NCBI GenBank assembly: GCA_963920635.1
Contig: OY987302.1
Span: 40,365,500-40,429,499 of the forward strand
From: Pseudeuparius sepicola
Taxonomy: Eukaryota; Arthropoda; Insecta; Coleoptera; Anthribidae
Direction: 5' to 3'
Length of the DNA stretch: 64,000 nucleotides
The translations under genes and the position numbers were made by a program. The first letter of the stretch is position 1. Each line of letters begins with the position of its first letter. The notes below the pieces were generated by a model. That model was not told the origin of the DNA and did not search any database. It saw only the letters and a program-made list of their open reading frames with translations. Shown here piece by piece: positions 12,360-24,257 of the stretch.

Positions 12360-15300
12360 GTAATAATAATTATTATGCTCATTCGACAAATTCTTCTGCA
12401 ATTCAAAATCGTGTTCTCTTGGCATATTATGATACTTATAATCTCTCCGTTTCCTAACTTCCTCCGCAAGTCGCTATAAAAAATAAATTAGTACGGATTT
12501 TCAAAACTATCTATTACGCGAAGCCCCGTGAAGTACATTACATTGCGTTCACATGAAAAAAATACTCTATACAACCAAATAATGAAATTTTCATGAGCTA
12601 GGTAAATACTATACAGGGTTTCCAACCAAAAACTTGACCCCCCCCCCAAAATTAGAAAACCGAAAAATATTTGAAAATTCGCAGAGACCCGTCGATTTTT
12701 GTTTTTTGGGGGGAGCTTTTTTGACAGTCAAGCCAACCCGATATGTTCATCCTCCTAATCCCTAGCAACCCCAACTTTAAAATTTCAAATGGAACTACCC
12801 CCCTCGTGGCGCATCATTTTAAAGCCCTTTTAATTGCGAATACAGTTTTAGAATTCTGTTCAGATTTGACAGAATTATTGGCTAAAAACCCGCCACTAAT
12901 AATAGGTACCTCCAAAGAAGGTATATAGGCACGTTTTATGTGAAACTTTTACCGTCTACTTATAAACGTAATAATGATCCTGTAACTCAACAACAAAATA
13001 GCCCATTCTAAATAACATTGGGTTCTGCCTGCATTATATAAAATGAACTTAATTAAAACATAAATTTGAGTGCCTATAAATTATCAGCAAGAATGAAGAT
13101 TCACCTGATTACTTCTACTCCATACGGTAAGGTATGCCATTAACTTATATCTCCTCGCCCGCTGAGAAAATGCACTTATAAAATATCATAATTATACGCA
13201 ACTATTTAATGATAGCTGGTGCTTTGTTTCAAGTAACAGTACTACCTACTATCATTGTTACTTGGTCGGAGTATTTCATAACGAAGATGCATCCGATTCA
13301 AGGCGGGAGTGTAAGATCGTTTGTTACTGGGATTCGTAATTAGTATTCTGTCAGTTAAAAAGCTGATGCTTCCTCATTACCATATGAGATTATTACTCTT
13401 ATTTATTCAATTTCAACACGTGGTTGCGCTGCTACTTTGCGTTGAAAACAGTAGTTATTGCAACATTAATTCATTTATGTTGCTTTGGGATACTATAGGT
13501 ATAGACCACACTCTAGGTAAAGCAGTAAATTATAATTATAGCAGATAGCAATAATGAGTAGATGCTTTGGCCTTCAATGTTTTTAAGTTGTAAAACATTA
13601 TTGTTCACTAATTTCGAGGAACAAGTAACGCTAAAGCGGATACGAAGAGAGTGAAATGAATAATTCAACAACTTACCCGAAAAACTTGGTCGGTGTGAAT
13701 CGTTTACGATATTTTGCAAGAATATTTTAAATAAAGAACTATTAGTTGTGTATATTGTATCTAAACATGACTATTCAGACTCCTATATGGTGTTTGAAAA
13801 ACATATAAATATATAAAGTCTGTCCACCTCATACGATATGATCTACACCAGTTTATTAAATTATTATTGTCACTATCAGTTGTAATTATTGGCAAAAAAT
13901 ATGCTCTCAACAATTTTAATGTGTGACATACGATAATGGTGGTGAGACCCACCACCATCAACCGTATGTAGAAAAATATTATGTTATTTCGTTTGACATC
14001 TTCAAAATGGGGTGCCATTTGAAAAAATGTAGGATGACATTCCATATCTGAAACAAGTATTATTGCCAAGTACCAAGTAGGTTGTAAAATTTATTAATTT
14101 AGTTCTTATTTCATATATACACCCTGTATTCAATAGGTGCCCAGTCAAGGACATCAACATGTTCAACGAAATATCAAAGATGCAGACATTGCTGCATTTT
14201 AATATTTATCATGAGGCGAAAGCCAAATTTCCAATAGCAATTATTGTATAATAGGTTCGGTAGGCAGATAATATGCAGAACAAGAACCGTGGCAATAAGC
14301 GGAAATACAGGAGTATTAGGTATACGATTCATAATGTTCCACTACTTGAGCACACGCACGTATGAATGAATAGGTTCCGTTTTTATTTTTATCCATTGAA
14401 TCATCGGAAGTTAATAATAATAATGCGAATTAAACCAAATTTATAATAATATCTAAACTAAAGCACTTAATTTACAGAAAGTATATCGACACGAAGCTCT
14501 CATCTACCGCATCTTCAGATCGTTAATATATAAGAAGAAAATCACAAATTCCGACTTTCTAGTTTTTGTGGTGGTTCTAGCGTTGAGGGAAGAATTTATT
14601 CCTTGACTCAACAGTCCTAGTAAGAATACGCAGTTATTCTAATTTATGATTCTCTATTTAATAAATTATTTGGTAAGTAACATGTTTCGCCTTGATAATA
14701 ATTGTACAAGCCCTCCTTTTCTTTCTCTTGAAGGGTACCTATATATTTTTCTTATTAAAGTGAAAATGTATAAAGTATATAGGTAATATATATGGATGAA
14801 TTTTTATACCTTTAATTATAAATAAATATAGGGATGTGTTTGTGGCATTAAAGGATAATCAGTTGAACAAAACGCACTGACTCCGGAGTCTCGTACATCC
14901 CACCGCTATACTCACTAAATAGTCAATTGGAACAAAAACAAAAATATCCCTTGTGCTACATTGGCTTAGTTGGTTTATTTGCAGTTTGTAAGGTATTCTG
15001 CAGAATGAAGGTACGTCTATGCCTGAGGTTCAGTCTGTAGCAATCTGACATTTTTATTAAATCCATTTTTTTATCAAGTCTTATGGGTAATAGGCATATA
15101 ATAAACATGCTACTACACTAGCTATTAATGTTAATATTGGTCTGTCTATGCTCGGTCTATGGTACCTCAGATACCTAAATACCTCAGTCCTCAGTGTAGA
15201 TATCACAATCAGTTCAAATATAAAAACCTAGTGTAAGTTTACATAAAATATTTGCCCAGTATTATTAGGCGCATGGTCTAAAAGTCTACTCTTGCCGACA

Positions 15301-15716
15301 TTCCGAGCTCTTTCAAAGGCTATAGGTATTAAACAAACCCGAACGCAACATAAATTTTGATTTTATCAAACAATATTTTCATAATTGTTTAAATATTTAT
15401 CCATGTAAGTACATACATATGTACAATGTGATCGTCTAATATTAACTTAGTTACGTCTTCGGAAAGTATTTTCCTTTTTCGAAAGTGTGAATTTGCGGCT
15501 AACCCTTTCGACGTGTGGTTAATAGGTAATATTCGGAGAATATCAAGTATCGAAATTTCGTTTATCCGCTTCTCAAGACATTGAAGTAAGTAAGAATAAT
15601 GACTGATTACAGCTATGCTATATTCCCACCCTATTAGTATACCAATCCTCATGAGTGTTTTGACTACATGAATGACCAGTAAGAAAGTACCTGTACCTAC
15701 TTACCTGTCCTTCCTA
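12360..15716. other. unassigned AT-rich sequence
   Basis: A solitary CAGGGTTTCC terminus (12614) and a solitary CACCCTGTATT terminus (14120) suggest decayed CAGGGTG-type elements. A small GTGGTGAGACCCACCAC hairpin sits near 13940. No coding exon is supported; the open frames at 12743, 13321, 13761 and 15389 have no domains. Confidence 0.4.
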
Positions 15717-15730
15717 GTACACAATATTAA

Positions 15731-15832
15731 ATGTTTCGTTTTGTAGCACAAATCTTCATTTTTTCATTATCTGTACCTATCACTATCAGTAGTATGCAGT
15801 ATGCCTACAGTTTTGAAAAATCAAAGGGTCCT
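15731..15832 (+). CDS. candidate signal-peptide exon of an unknown secreted protein
   Basis: ATG at 15731 follows a good acceptor-like tract (CCTGTCCTTCCTAG) ending at about 15716. It opens 34 codons starting MFRFVAQIFIFSLSVPITIS and ending KSKGP, then a consensus donor GTAAGT in phase 0. The N-terminus has a short basic start, a hydrophobic core and small residues, like a secretion signal. Without splicing the frame runs on to 15925 (64 codons), so a single-exon small peptide is also possible. I found no acceptor that joins it in frame to the candidate exon at 16371. It resembles the MFRL... signal exon at 43410 in style, but similarity of signal peptides is weak evidence. Confidence 0.3.
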
Positions 15833-16370
15833 GTAAGTATTCCTGACAAAATTACGTTTAAAATGAGCTATCACAAGCATAGTACTCCCATTTCATATTT
15901 TGAAGTTGAGAGTGGTGGGGGATAGAGGAGTGCGAATGAATAAAAATAATAAAAATCGATGGTACTCGGCAATTTTTAAAATTTATTTTCATTACCGAAA
16001 TATTAATGGCGACTAGTTTTCAAATGAACACAGTGTAGAACTTTTTATAATTTTTTTATATAATAGTTAGGTATAATAGTTTTTATATAATAGTTATAAT
16101 AGTTCAATCGCAAACACTTCTTATTTGCTATATATATATATATACGAGTAGAAAGCTTGGCGCAAATTTATTTCACTATGGCAATATAAATTATATGGTA
16201 AGGAAGATGGCAGGTTTTTTTATATTCACTTTATATAACACTATGTCTAAGAATTTATTATAAATAACCACCCACCAAAATGCCTTATTAATTCTCTAAT
16301 AATAAGTAATAACGGCCCTTGTGCTAGTACAAGCTATAATAAAATTTCAATTTATCGATTTGAAATGCAG

Positions 16371-16601
16371 ACGTGGAGGTTTCAAATATAGTAATAACAA
16401 TAATTCTCACCCTCGCAATACTCCAAACTAGGAGTACCCCAGAAGCAACTGTATGGTTATGCGGGGGTTTGTATAACTCTGGTTTTTACTTAGGTACCTA
16501 TCCTATAGGATTTCAAGTTTTTTCGGCAATAGAAAATAGACAGGAAGAAAAAGCAGTTGACAGATCTTATTCAATGATAGCTTCTGGCTGCGAAATCATA
16601 G
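16371..16601 (+). CDS. candidate internal exon, hydrophobic segment plus short extracellular-like stretch
   Basis: An open frame runs from an ATGCAG| acceptor-like site to ATAG|GTAAGTATAG, a perfect 5' splice site. It encodes a membrane or signal-like segment (IVITIILTLAILQTRST), then WLCGGLYNSGFYLGTYPIG and a polar part. There is no in-frame ATG, so it would need an upstream exon ending in phase 1. The strong exon at 15731 ends in phase 0 and does not fit. I recognise no family. The codon pattern and donor are the only support. Confidence 0.25.
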
Positions 16602-16689
16602 GTAAGTATAGCTTGCATAGTAAAGAAACATAAAAATGTTTTTACCTTCTCGTGATTGTTTTTCGATTCTGATTTGCAACAGCCTTTGT

Positions 16690-16925
16690 TAACAGATTTC
16701 AGCTTTTTATGACTCATGTGGAATTTAGTTACCGAGGTCTCTGGCCGAGGCAAATAAATCACATGAGCCATAACAAGTTGAACTTCAATGCCGAGGCACA
16801 TATTATATATTTTTTTAAATAGAAAAAAAAAGGAGTTTTATTAGGTAAAAATCACTAAAAAAGATAATCGCCCATACATAAGTCGTCCACGCGCGCCTTT
16901 GTTTGACTTGAACGCTCCCCCTATC
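16690..16925 (+). repeat. dispersed repeat with ACATGAGTCAT hairpin, copy 2 of 3
   Basis: Close relative of 1240-1545: TTTTTATGACTCATGTGGAA, the CTCTGGCCGAGGCAAATAAA block, CACATGAGCCATAA and a downstream GCGCGCC segment. The left end is shorter than in copy 1. Confidence 0.75.
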
Positions 16926-17052
16926 AAATGGGATATTATTACGCTACGACCACAGCCGAATTTAGGCAAGACCTGAAGTTGAGAAAACTGGCAACATGGC
17001 TTGCGGGTCTACGGGGCGTGGCCTGTCACTCCCTGTCAGTTGATTTTACATA

Positions 17053-17530
17053 ATGGACCGATAGTGACAGATTTTTGGACGTGATTTTACTCAGTATGCC
17101 TTGCAAAGGGCATTATGTGGCACATATTCTCACAATAATAAGGTATGAATCAGAGAGTCATCCTGGGTTCTTCATGTGAAAAACTGAGTTTTCAATGATT
17201 CGAACAATATGCGTTTTGATATGATTTTATACAGGCTGCCATGTTTTTTATAATGAAGTTCAAATAGAAAATTCCTCGGAAAACCATAGGCATACCGTTA
17301 GGGTGGGTCCAAAGGGCTATTATTGCCACGTGATCTTGTATTTTAATAATTAATTTTTCCATGTTTCTGAACAGGCTGCCAATGAGAAGTATGCAAGTTC
17401 TTATTATGAAAATGCTGAAAAAAGGATGGCATACCTTTCGCGCATGTCCAAGTACACTTTACATCGAATAACTCGTTTAAATGATTAAATAACATTCAAT
17501 TTAAACAGTACTTGGACATGCGCGAAAGGT
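17053..17530 (+). mobile_element. truncated copy of the 7439-8248 foldback
   Basis: It begins with GACCGATAGTGACAGATTTT and follows the left arm of the 7439 element through the central hairpin (GCGCATGTCCAAGTAC and its complement ending CATGCGCGAAAGGT). It stops just past the centre, at about 17530. The right arm is absent, so the copy ends near the palindrome axis. Confidence 0.85.
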
Positions 17531-18116
17531 TTCTTAGAAAACCTAGACGATGTGATTTATTTTAACATCTTGAATGCACATGAGTACTGAGTGTATATAC
17601 TATGAATGAAGTTGTATTTTACACTCTAACCCAAAACTTTCTCACACTGTTGATTTTTAAAGTTTGTATTTCTTTGGGTTTCAGAAAAATATGAAACTCA
17701 TCAAAACTAAATCCTGTTGCCTGCGCCGAGGCCTCACTGATCAATAAAATAATAAATGCTCCTTTTCACCTTAGTGTAAAATAAATTTTAAGGTGTAATA
17801 ATTATTAAATTATGCACATGGTTTTTCCTTTTTAGCAAAAATCATTTGTGTGGAAATGTCTTAAATAGTTCAACTTTTGCACTGTAGGAAATACTGCAGG
17901 CTCATTCTGCATGCCACTTAGATTACAACAGGTATTACGTATCATCTTAATTCAATGGCGATTTCAAAACTGTAAATTTTATTACATATAAAAATATCAA
18001 TGAATACATACCTACTTCATAATGATTGGAAGAGAATAATACTTGTATCTATATTATTTAATTATATCCAACACTATACCGTTAAAATATTTTATATCAA
18101 TATTGGTATAGATATG
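17531..18116. other. unassigned AT-rich sequence
   Basis: No gene, repeat boundary or RNA is recognised here. Confidence 0.4.
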
Positions 18117-19493
18117 CAGTGGCGTATTCAGGGGGGGGGGGCAAAGGGGGCAATTGCCCCCCCCCCCAGAGCTGTCGAGATAAACGAAATTTGTAATATC
18201 AAAATTAATATTACCAAAAATTATATACTCCTGGCCTAATCTGAAAATGCAGTGAACATCAAACATCTACAATTTGTTATTTGTTTCATCTTGTCTTCTC
18301 GAAATTAAAACCTGTGCGGTAGATTTGAGAACGCGCCGTCGTATATTAGGCACACACTCCGACGGTCGCAGCGCGTAACCGTAAATTAGGCAAAACAACG
18401 TACTAAACATATTTTGCACAATTACAGTGTGCCAGAAAGAACATTTTCAAAACTGAAAATTTAATAATTTATATTAGAAACAATATTAGCGAAAACCGAC
18501 TGAATGGGTTAACACTCCTTTATGTGTACCCTGAAATACCCATATCTCCAAAGGAGATATTTGACGAGCTCAAGACCAAAAAAATAATACTTGATTCTGT
18601 GATACAGATTTTACTAGTTCGAAGAAGAATTATTTTCATGTTATACAGGGTGTCCAGTAATAACTTGACTAACTAAATGGAAAATATGACGAAAAGTTCA
18701 TATGAACATAGGTCCGCAGATGTTTGGTTTTCGAGATGCAGGGTGTTAAAATTGATATTTTATTTTCGATTTTGTAGTAACTTTTTAAGACGACAAAATT
18801 TTCTGGCAAAAAAAACAACAACAACAAGTTAATTAAACTGTCAAAAAATAAATGTGCTTGTTTATTTAAATTTTATTTTGAATTTAATTGCATACGAGTG
18901 TCGATATGCACCTGCATCGATGCAGAAATTTGAAAATTTCTCGAAAACGGTCACCTTTGGCGTTATTCACTAAGTAGGTATATCTACCATTTTTGCTTAG
19001 AAAACGTGTGGGAACAGGAAGAGGATACATTCAGAAAATGTCGTAAAAGTTTACTGTCAAAAAAGTTAGGGCAAATTAAATTAAATAATGATAGCGTACG
19101 CAGCGCCCTCTACGGATTGCACCAAAAATAATACCAAATTATGACTTCTCTTCCCAAGAAAAAACCCGGCTACCAAATTTTGCAAGAAAATTTTGTCGCC
19201 TCAAAAACTTACTTAAAAAATCGAAAATAAAATTTCAATTTCAACACCCTGCAGTCCCTGCATCTCGAAAACCAAACATCTGCGGATCCATGTTCATAGG
19301 AACTTTTCGTCGTATTTTCCATTTTTCTTTTTAATTTTTCAAGTTGGTGCATTTATTTCCGGACACCCTGTATTTATTTATTTTAGAAAATATGTTTTTG
19401 TTCTGTTTTTATTCGTTAAAATTATCGACAGAGTTTTGTTATTTATAACTGATTGCCCCCCCCCCCCAGACGTTAATCCTGGATACGCCACTG
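18117..19493 (+). mobile_element. hAT-type non-autonomous element with perfect 8-bp target duplication
   Basis: The left end CAGTGGCGTATTCAGG and right end CCTGGATACGCCACTG are inverted. The element is flanked on both sides by TAGATATG (18109-18116 and 19494-19501), a perfect 8-bp duplication as hAT transposases make. Runs of C near both ends (18157-18168, 19455-19467) and a GTCGAGATAAACG / TTATCGACAG block lie inside the termini. The middle is occupied by the nested element at 18656-19370. No transposase is seen. Confidence 0.9.
18656..19370. mobile_element. TA-CAGGGTG foldback nested in the hAT element
   Basis: TA|CAGGGTGTCCAGTAATAA at the left and GGACACCCTG|TA at the right. The arms of about 180 bp share AAAGTTCATATGAACAT, CAGATGTTTGGTTTTCGAGA and a second internal CAGGGTGTT. 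The same element, at the same position relative to the hAT end, occurs at 27960, so it moved or was copied as part of the composite. Confidence 0.9.
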
Positions 19494-19501
19494 TAGATAT
19501 G

Positions 19502-21472
19502 AGTCCCTGCTTAATTATGCAGTCAGCACATATTATTGTGTTATAGAGTTTCATGAAACCCAATACCGGAAGTGTGGAGTCAGAAATCAGTTCTAATCCG
19601 AAGTGTATAATGAGAAGGCGCTACGAAGCATCTCCAGGAAATTATTTGTTAAATAGAATTATGACAATTGAGCCATTCATGCACCTTGGCGTTCACCGTG
19701 CCTTGCAGGCAAACCGTTATCGCTACACTTGCCTACCAGTGTTTGATCCATCGATCCACATTACAGATAACAGTACTTGGGTTTAACTTAGGTAGGTATT
19801 GGCAGTATAGCCTTGTCCATACTGATGCTGAGGAACTTTTTGTTGATGTTCCATGTTTACTAAAAATGTTGCCGGTTTTAACTAAATGTTTCCTGTTGTT
19901 TATCTTTGTTTTTGCTCCTATTATCAACGAGAGTTGCTTGTTTCATGCTGTTCCATTTTGGGAGGCAAACTTTAAAGAGAATTAGGGAACACGTGGTAAC
20001 AGACAATAATGTTCCTGCAGCGTGTACATTTTTTTGTTTTTAGTTTTATTTCGACCAGAGAGGAAGAATAACCTCGTATTATTATCGATATAGTGAACTT
20101 CTTAAGTGGGGATCTCGTTAAAAATTACTACCAATGTACCAATATTATGTACTCACGTTGGAGTACATTCATAAGTTGTTTATGGTTTAGGTGCTTCAAA
20201 ATGTATTAATTACGAAGTTTCAGACTTGTTCGAATTCACACTTTTGTTTTTATTTTTATTAGGTACTAAATGACAATAAACACTGCAGCTTCTAGGAGAA
20301 GCAATTCTTTTTCAGCCATTTTATCTCACACTGCACCTGTATTTATTAATAGGGATATTGATATGCAGTGTGGACAAATTGTTTCTATATTGCTGCAGTA
20401 TGGTCAAGCCTTAACTAGCTATTATAGGTATACTTCTACAGTAACAGCTAAGCAAGTTTAAAATTATGTGGAATAATAATACCAAATTGCAAATTAGCTA
20501 TACTTCCATTCAGATCAGACAAGTGACAGAGAGTAAGGCAATAGGCTCTAGAACCAGATGTACTTAAGTTTGAGAAAGCTACCCCTATTTTACATATGCA
20601 TTAAAATAAAATGTATATACTTATACACTATCGTGGTATAGTAATCGCCAAGCAGTAGCGCTGTTATTAAACCTACATTATTAAGAGTTATATCTCTAAT
20701 AAGACAAGTTGTTCTAACAGATATAACATTGCTAGTTCGATATGCACCATAAATCTCGTGGGCTGCCTATTAATATATTCGCATTTTATTAGCTTGACTT
20801 TTTGTAGGTCAAAAGAATTCCAACGATTTTGATCTGGATCAAAATTTAATACTATTATACAGCCTGCAATTTTAAAAGAATAAATACCATTTATTTATAA
20901 ATATATACATCTCGACATATTTCCAATATGTATAAAAAGCAAGGCATAATTGTGATTTTTGATGATACATACCTACTATATCATACGAAGTAGGTATAAT
21001 CATCAGTTCGATAAAAATCTAACTTCTTATATAACAAATTTAAATTGACACGATATCTACCATCTACCAATAGTCTATTTAAAAATCCCGAGAATTGTAC
21101 AGGATCGCACTAATAGGAAGCACGTAGCACGAAGAGAGCGTGCGGGTGTCCATTTATTTTCTGGTGGAGGAATACAAGTTGATGGAGCCACATCTTTATC
21201 TGCACCTTCCATCTTACCTTGACATTTCGTAATCTAGGACCAATGTTGCTCTTTACTGTCCCTGTAACGTAAATGGACTATCCTATTCTCATGCTCTTTC
21301 ATTATTGGCGGGCTATATCGAAAGTTGAAACGGCTTTGGTAACTATGATTCAGGGTGGTACAACTCCACGATATATAGGAATAGATACATTACCAAAGGC
21401 AACTTGTGTTGTTTCATGATTTTAAAAAGATTGATATTGTTGGCACATTCAAGGTTTCCAGTTTTGTTTATA
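19502..21472. other. unassigned sequence
   Basis: No exon structure or repeat is recognised. Overlapping open frames near 19553-19985 on both strands have no domain. A frame at 20270-20461 has an ATG but no other support. Confidence 0.4.
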
Positions 21473-21474
21473 TA

Positions 21475-22918
21475 CAGGGTGAGTTTTTTCAGTGCCCACT
21501 ATGGGGATCTCGGAAACTAGCAGTGCTAGAACAAAGGTTAAATGGGGAAAGAATTGCAGTTTTGAATGCTCAATCTAATGCCCCTTTTGGATTTTTAAAA
21601 AAGTTCATGGCTCACTAGATATTTTGAAAAAGTGATTTTTTGCTATTTCATCAGATCTCTGTAGCTCCGTTATTTCTGATTATACAGAAAATCTGTAGAG
21701 ATAAAAATTGTAGATAATTTTGGGCTTAATAAGATAATCCTGATGCAATTTTTTATGTTGTTTGTGATTTTTGAGATATGACATAAACTTGTGTTTTTTT
21801 TAAATATAAATCATAGTTGGCTGTGGCCTTATCAAATCGGCCATTTTTTGAGCTTTCCAAAGATATAATACTCGGCATAGTTATTATAAAAAATAAAAGA
21901 GCTATGGCTAATTTTCTGTTTTTTTTTTACATGTTCACATAGTCAGCCATGGAACATTTTCATAATTACGTTCCATTTTATAATTAGACATACTTCAAAC
22001 TTTTTAATATTTTATTTTTAGCTGGTAACAAAATGAAACAAAATAAAACAAAAATTAAAAAACCCAAATTCAAATTATTATAATTTTAAAAGGGCACCTT
22101 TTAAAATAAAAAAGCTGTTCAAACTATCCACCATTATTGTTTATGCAAATATTGCATCTTTTTAAAACTGAATTTGTCGCCTTTCTTAGACAGCGCCTGT
22201 CAATACTGGCAATTGCTTCTAAAACAGCTGCTCTTAATTCAGCAATTGGGTCATACTTTATTTTGTACTGTTCCCCACAAAAATAAATCCAAAACAGACA
22301 AATCGGGGGATCGGATCTGCCAGGAAATAGGTCTATTTCGCCCTATCCAACTATTTGGATAGAGCTGATCCTAGGTAATTTCTTACGGGCAAATAATTAT
22401 GTAACTATGTCTTATTATAAAATAGAACATAATTACGAAAATATTCCATGGCTGAATATGTGAAAATTTAAAAAAAATCAGAAAATTAGCCATAGCTCTT
22501 TTATTTTTTTTAAGAACTATGCCGAGTATTATATCTTTGGAAAGCTCAAATAATGGCCGATTTAATAAGGCCACACCCAACTATGATTTACATTTAAAAA
22601 ACACAATTTATGTCATATCTCAAAAATCACAAACAAAAAAAAATGGGATTAGATTATCTTATTAACTCCAAAATTATCTAAAATTTTTGTCTCTACAGTT
22701 TTTATGTATGATCAGAAATAACGGAGCTACAGAGATCTGATGAAATAGCAAAAAATCACTATTTTCAAAATATCTAGTGAGCCGTGAACTTTTTTAAAAA
22801 TCCAAAAGAGGCATTCGATTGAGCATTCAAAACTGCAATTCTTTCCCCATTTAACCTTTGTTCTAGCTCTGCCAGTTTCCGAGATCCCCATAGTGGGCCT
22901 AGGAAAACACTCACCCTG
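21475..22918. mobile_element. Tc1/mariner-type element with ~0.5-kb terminal inverted repeats
   Basis: TA|CAGGGTGAG at the left and CTCACCCTG|TA at the right. The two arms (21475-22010 and 22383-22918) pair along nearly their whole length, sharing ACTATGGGGATCTCGGAAAC, TCAGATCTCTGTAGCTCCG and AGAGCTATGGCTAATTTTCTG. The loop carries a broken transposase C-terminus on the minus strand (22124-22350), which ties the TA/CAGGGTG family to the IS630-Tc1-mariner superfamily. Tc1/mariner elements duplicate TA, which fits. The copy is inactive. Confidence 0.9.
22124..22350 (-). pseudogene. Tc1/mariner-type transposase C-terminal fragment
   Basis: On the minus strand the frame reads SWQIRSPDLSVLDLFLWGTV, which contains the W..RSPDL..LD.FLWG signature around the third catalytic Asp of Tc1/mariner-type transposases. 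After QNKV the frame is broken near 22248. The next frame gives PIAELRAAVLEAIASID, RRCLRKATNSVLKRC and INNNGG followed by TAG at 22124, the usual helical end of this family (EL...I..I......V...F..R...C...NGGH). The enzyme excises and integrates its element at TA. Only about 70 codons remain, the first two catalytic Asp are gone and one frameshift is visible. The family call is confident; the subfamily is not. Confidence 0.85.
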
Positions 22919-23149
22919 TATATGTTTTAGGTTATTTTGTAAATATAAGTACCTCAAAGCATATACGAGTATACGACATACAAGTCTATCAAAAATCTAT
23001 TTATTAAGCATTACAAAATAGAAAAGACTGAATTTAAGAAATGCTAATGTAAACAAATTACCTCGTCTTCTTACCCCTGACCCGCTTATGTAGAAGCAAA
23101 ATAAAACAGTGTAATTTGTATTACCGTGAGTCATCTATTCCTATATATC

Positions 23150-23520
23150 GTTGGTAAAACTTTTGACGGCAAAATTTCAGGAATCTATAAAAAACGTATT
23201 TACATAAACGGTTTTCGTATATTGTAGGTACAAAGCGTCAATATTAGTTTTTTTTCAAGTTTTCCTTTATTTCTCCTGAATTCCTTTAGGAAAAATAAAA
23301 GAAAACAGGTAAGGCAAATATGTCTTGAAATACATTAAATGTTACAAATTAAAAATAATTCGGCCTGTCTACTTCCACCAGTAACGAAGAGGGGGGTTCA
23401 ACCATAATATTTTTGAATAAAAAAATGATACCCCAAATTTTTTTCCAGGAAAAAACTATACTTGACTTTTTTAAATAAATGTACCGTATTTTGAAATATT
23501 TATTTTAAAATTTAGTCTGC
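23150..23520 (+). repeat. fragment of the 40226-41337 palindrome family
   Basis: It shares with 40226 the order: ATCTATAAAAAACGT..., ACGGTTTTCGTAT, TTTTTTTTCAAG, CGGCCTGTCTACTTCCACCA and the GGGGTTCAACCATAATATTTTT block. Only the left arm is present and no termini are found. Confidence 0.7.
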
Positions 23521-24047
23521 ATATTGCTGAAAACGACCCTAACTACAATCACAGACCTATATAGCTTCGCTAATAGGTCTGTGCTACAATGAATCCCCGG
23601 ATAGGATGAAATTTAAGCTTCTGGGGTTCAGCCTTGTTTGTTTTGAAACGAATTTGTTAGAAAATTCTAGTTTCGGAAAATCATGTAGTAGGTATGCCTT
23701 GGAAAGAGTAAATGTACGGCACCTACGTGGTGATTCAATATTTTGACCCATAAAATTTTAATTTAAGTGCCTACTTAATTACTAACATTTTAAGACCAAA
23801 ATTATTTAGAGATATTTAACACAATGTCCGTATATAGAATTTAAATTCAAAGCATTTGTCTGAAGCCAATCTGAAGTAGGTACTTATTTATTTATAAGTT
23901 ATAAGTAGGTACATAGAGAATAATCCAACTTAAACTTTGTATTGACCAAAAGTAAAAAAAAATCAGTTTTCATATTTCTGACTTTCGGTTTGACCGGTTT
24001 GACTTGGTCAGATTTTTTAGACACCCTATATATTGTGGATTTTGTTA
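23521..24047. other. unassigned sequence
   Basis: A short hairpin, AGACCTATATAGC / GCTAATAGGTCT, lies near 23551-23582. Nothing else is recognised. Confidence 0.4.
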
Positions 24048-24212
24048 GGTTCCTTTTGTTATCCCAATTCCAATACAAGTTTTATATAGTTATCTCTTAA
24101 CAATAATTTTTATTTTTGATAAATTTCGTCAAATATGTGCTAAAAATATATTGTTAGAGACAACTATATTAAACTATATATCCTTGGAATTGGGGAGTAA
24201 AAGGAACCTGTT
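24048..24212. repeat. MITE-like inverted repeat, about 165 bp
   Basis: The left end AGGTTCCTTTTGTTATCCCA and its complement, ending AGTAAAAGGAACCT at the right, extend inward through AATTCCAA and TATATAGTT blocks to a TAACAATA / TATTGTTA centre. Arms of about 70 bp, moderately diverged. No coding content. Confidence 0.8.
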
Positions 24213-24257
24213 TAAGGAAATCCGTTAGGATTTCGATACATGTTTACTAGTTATATG

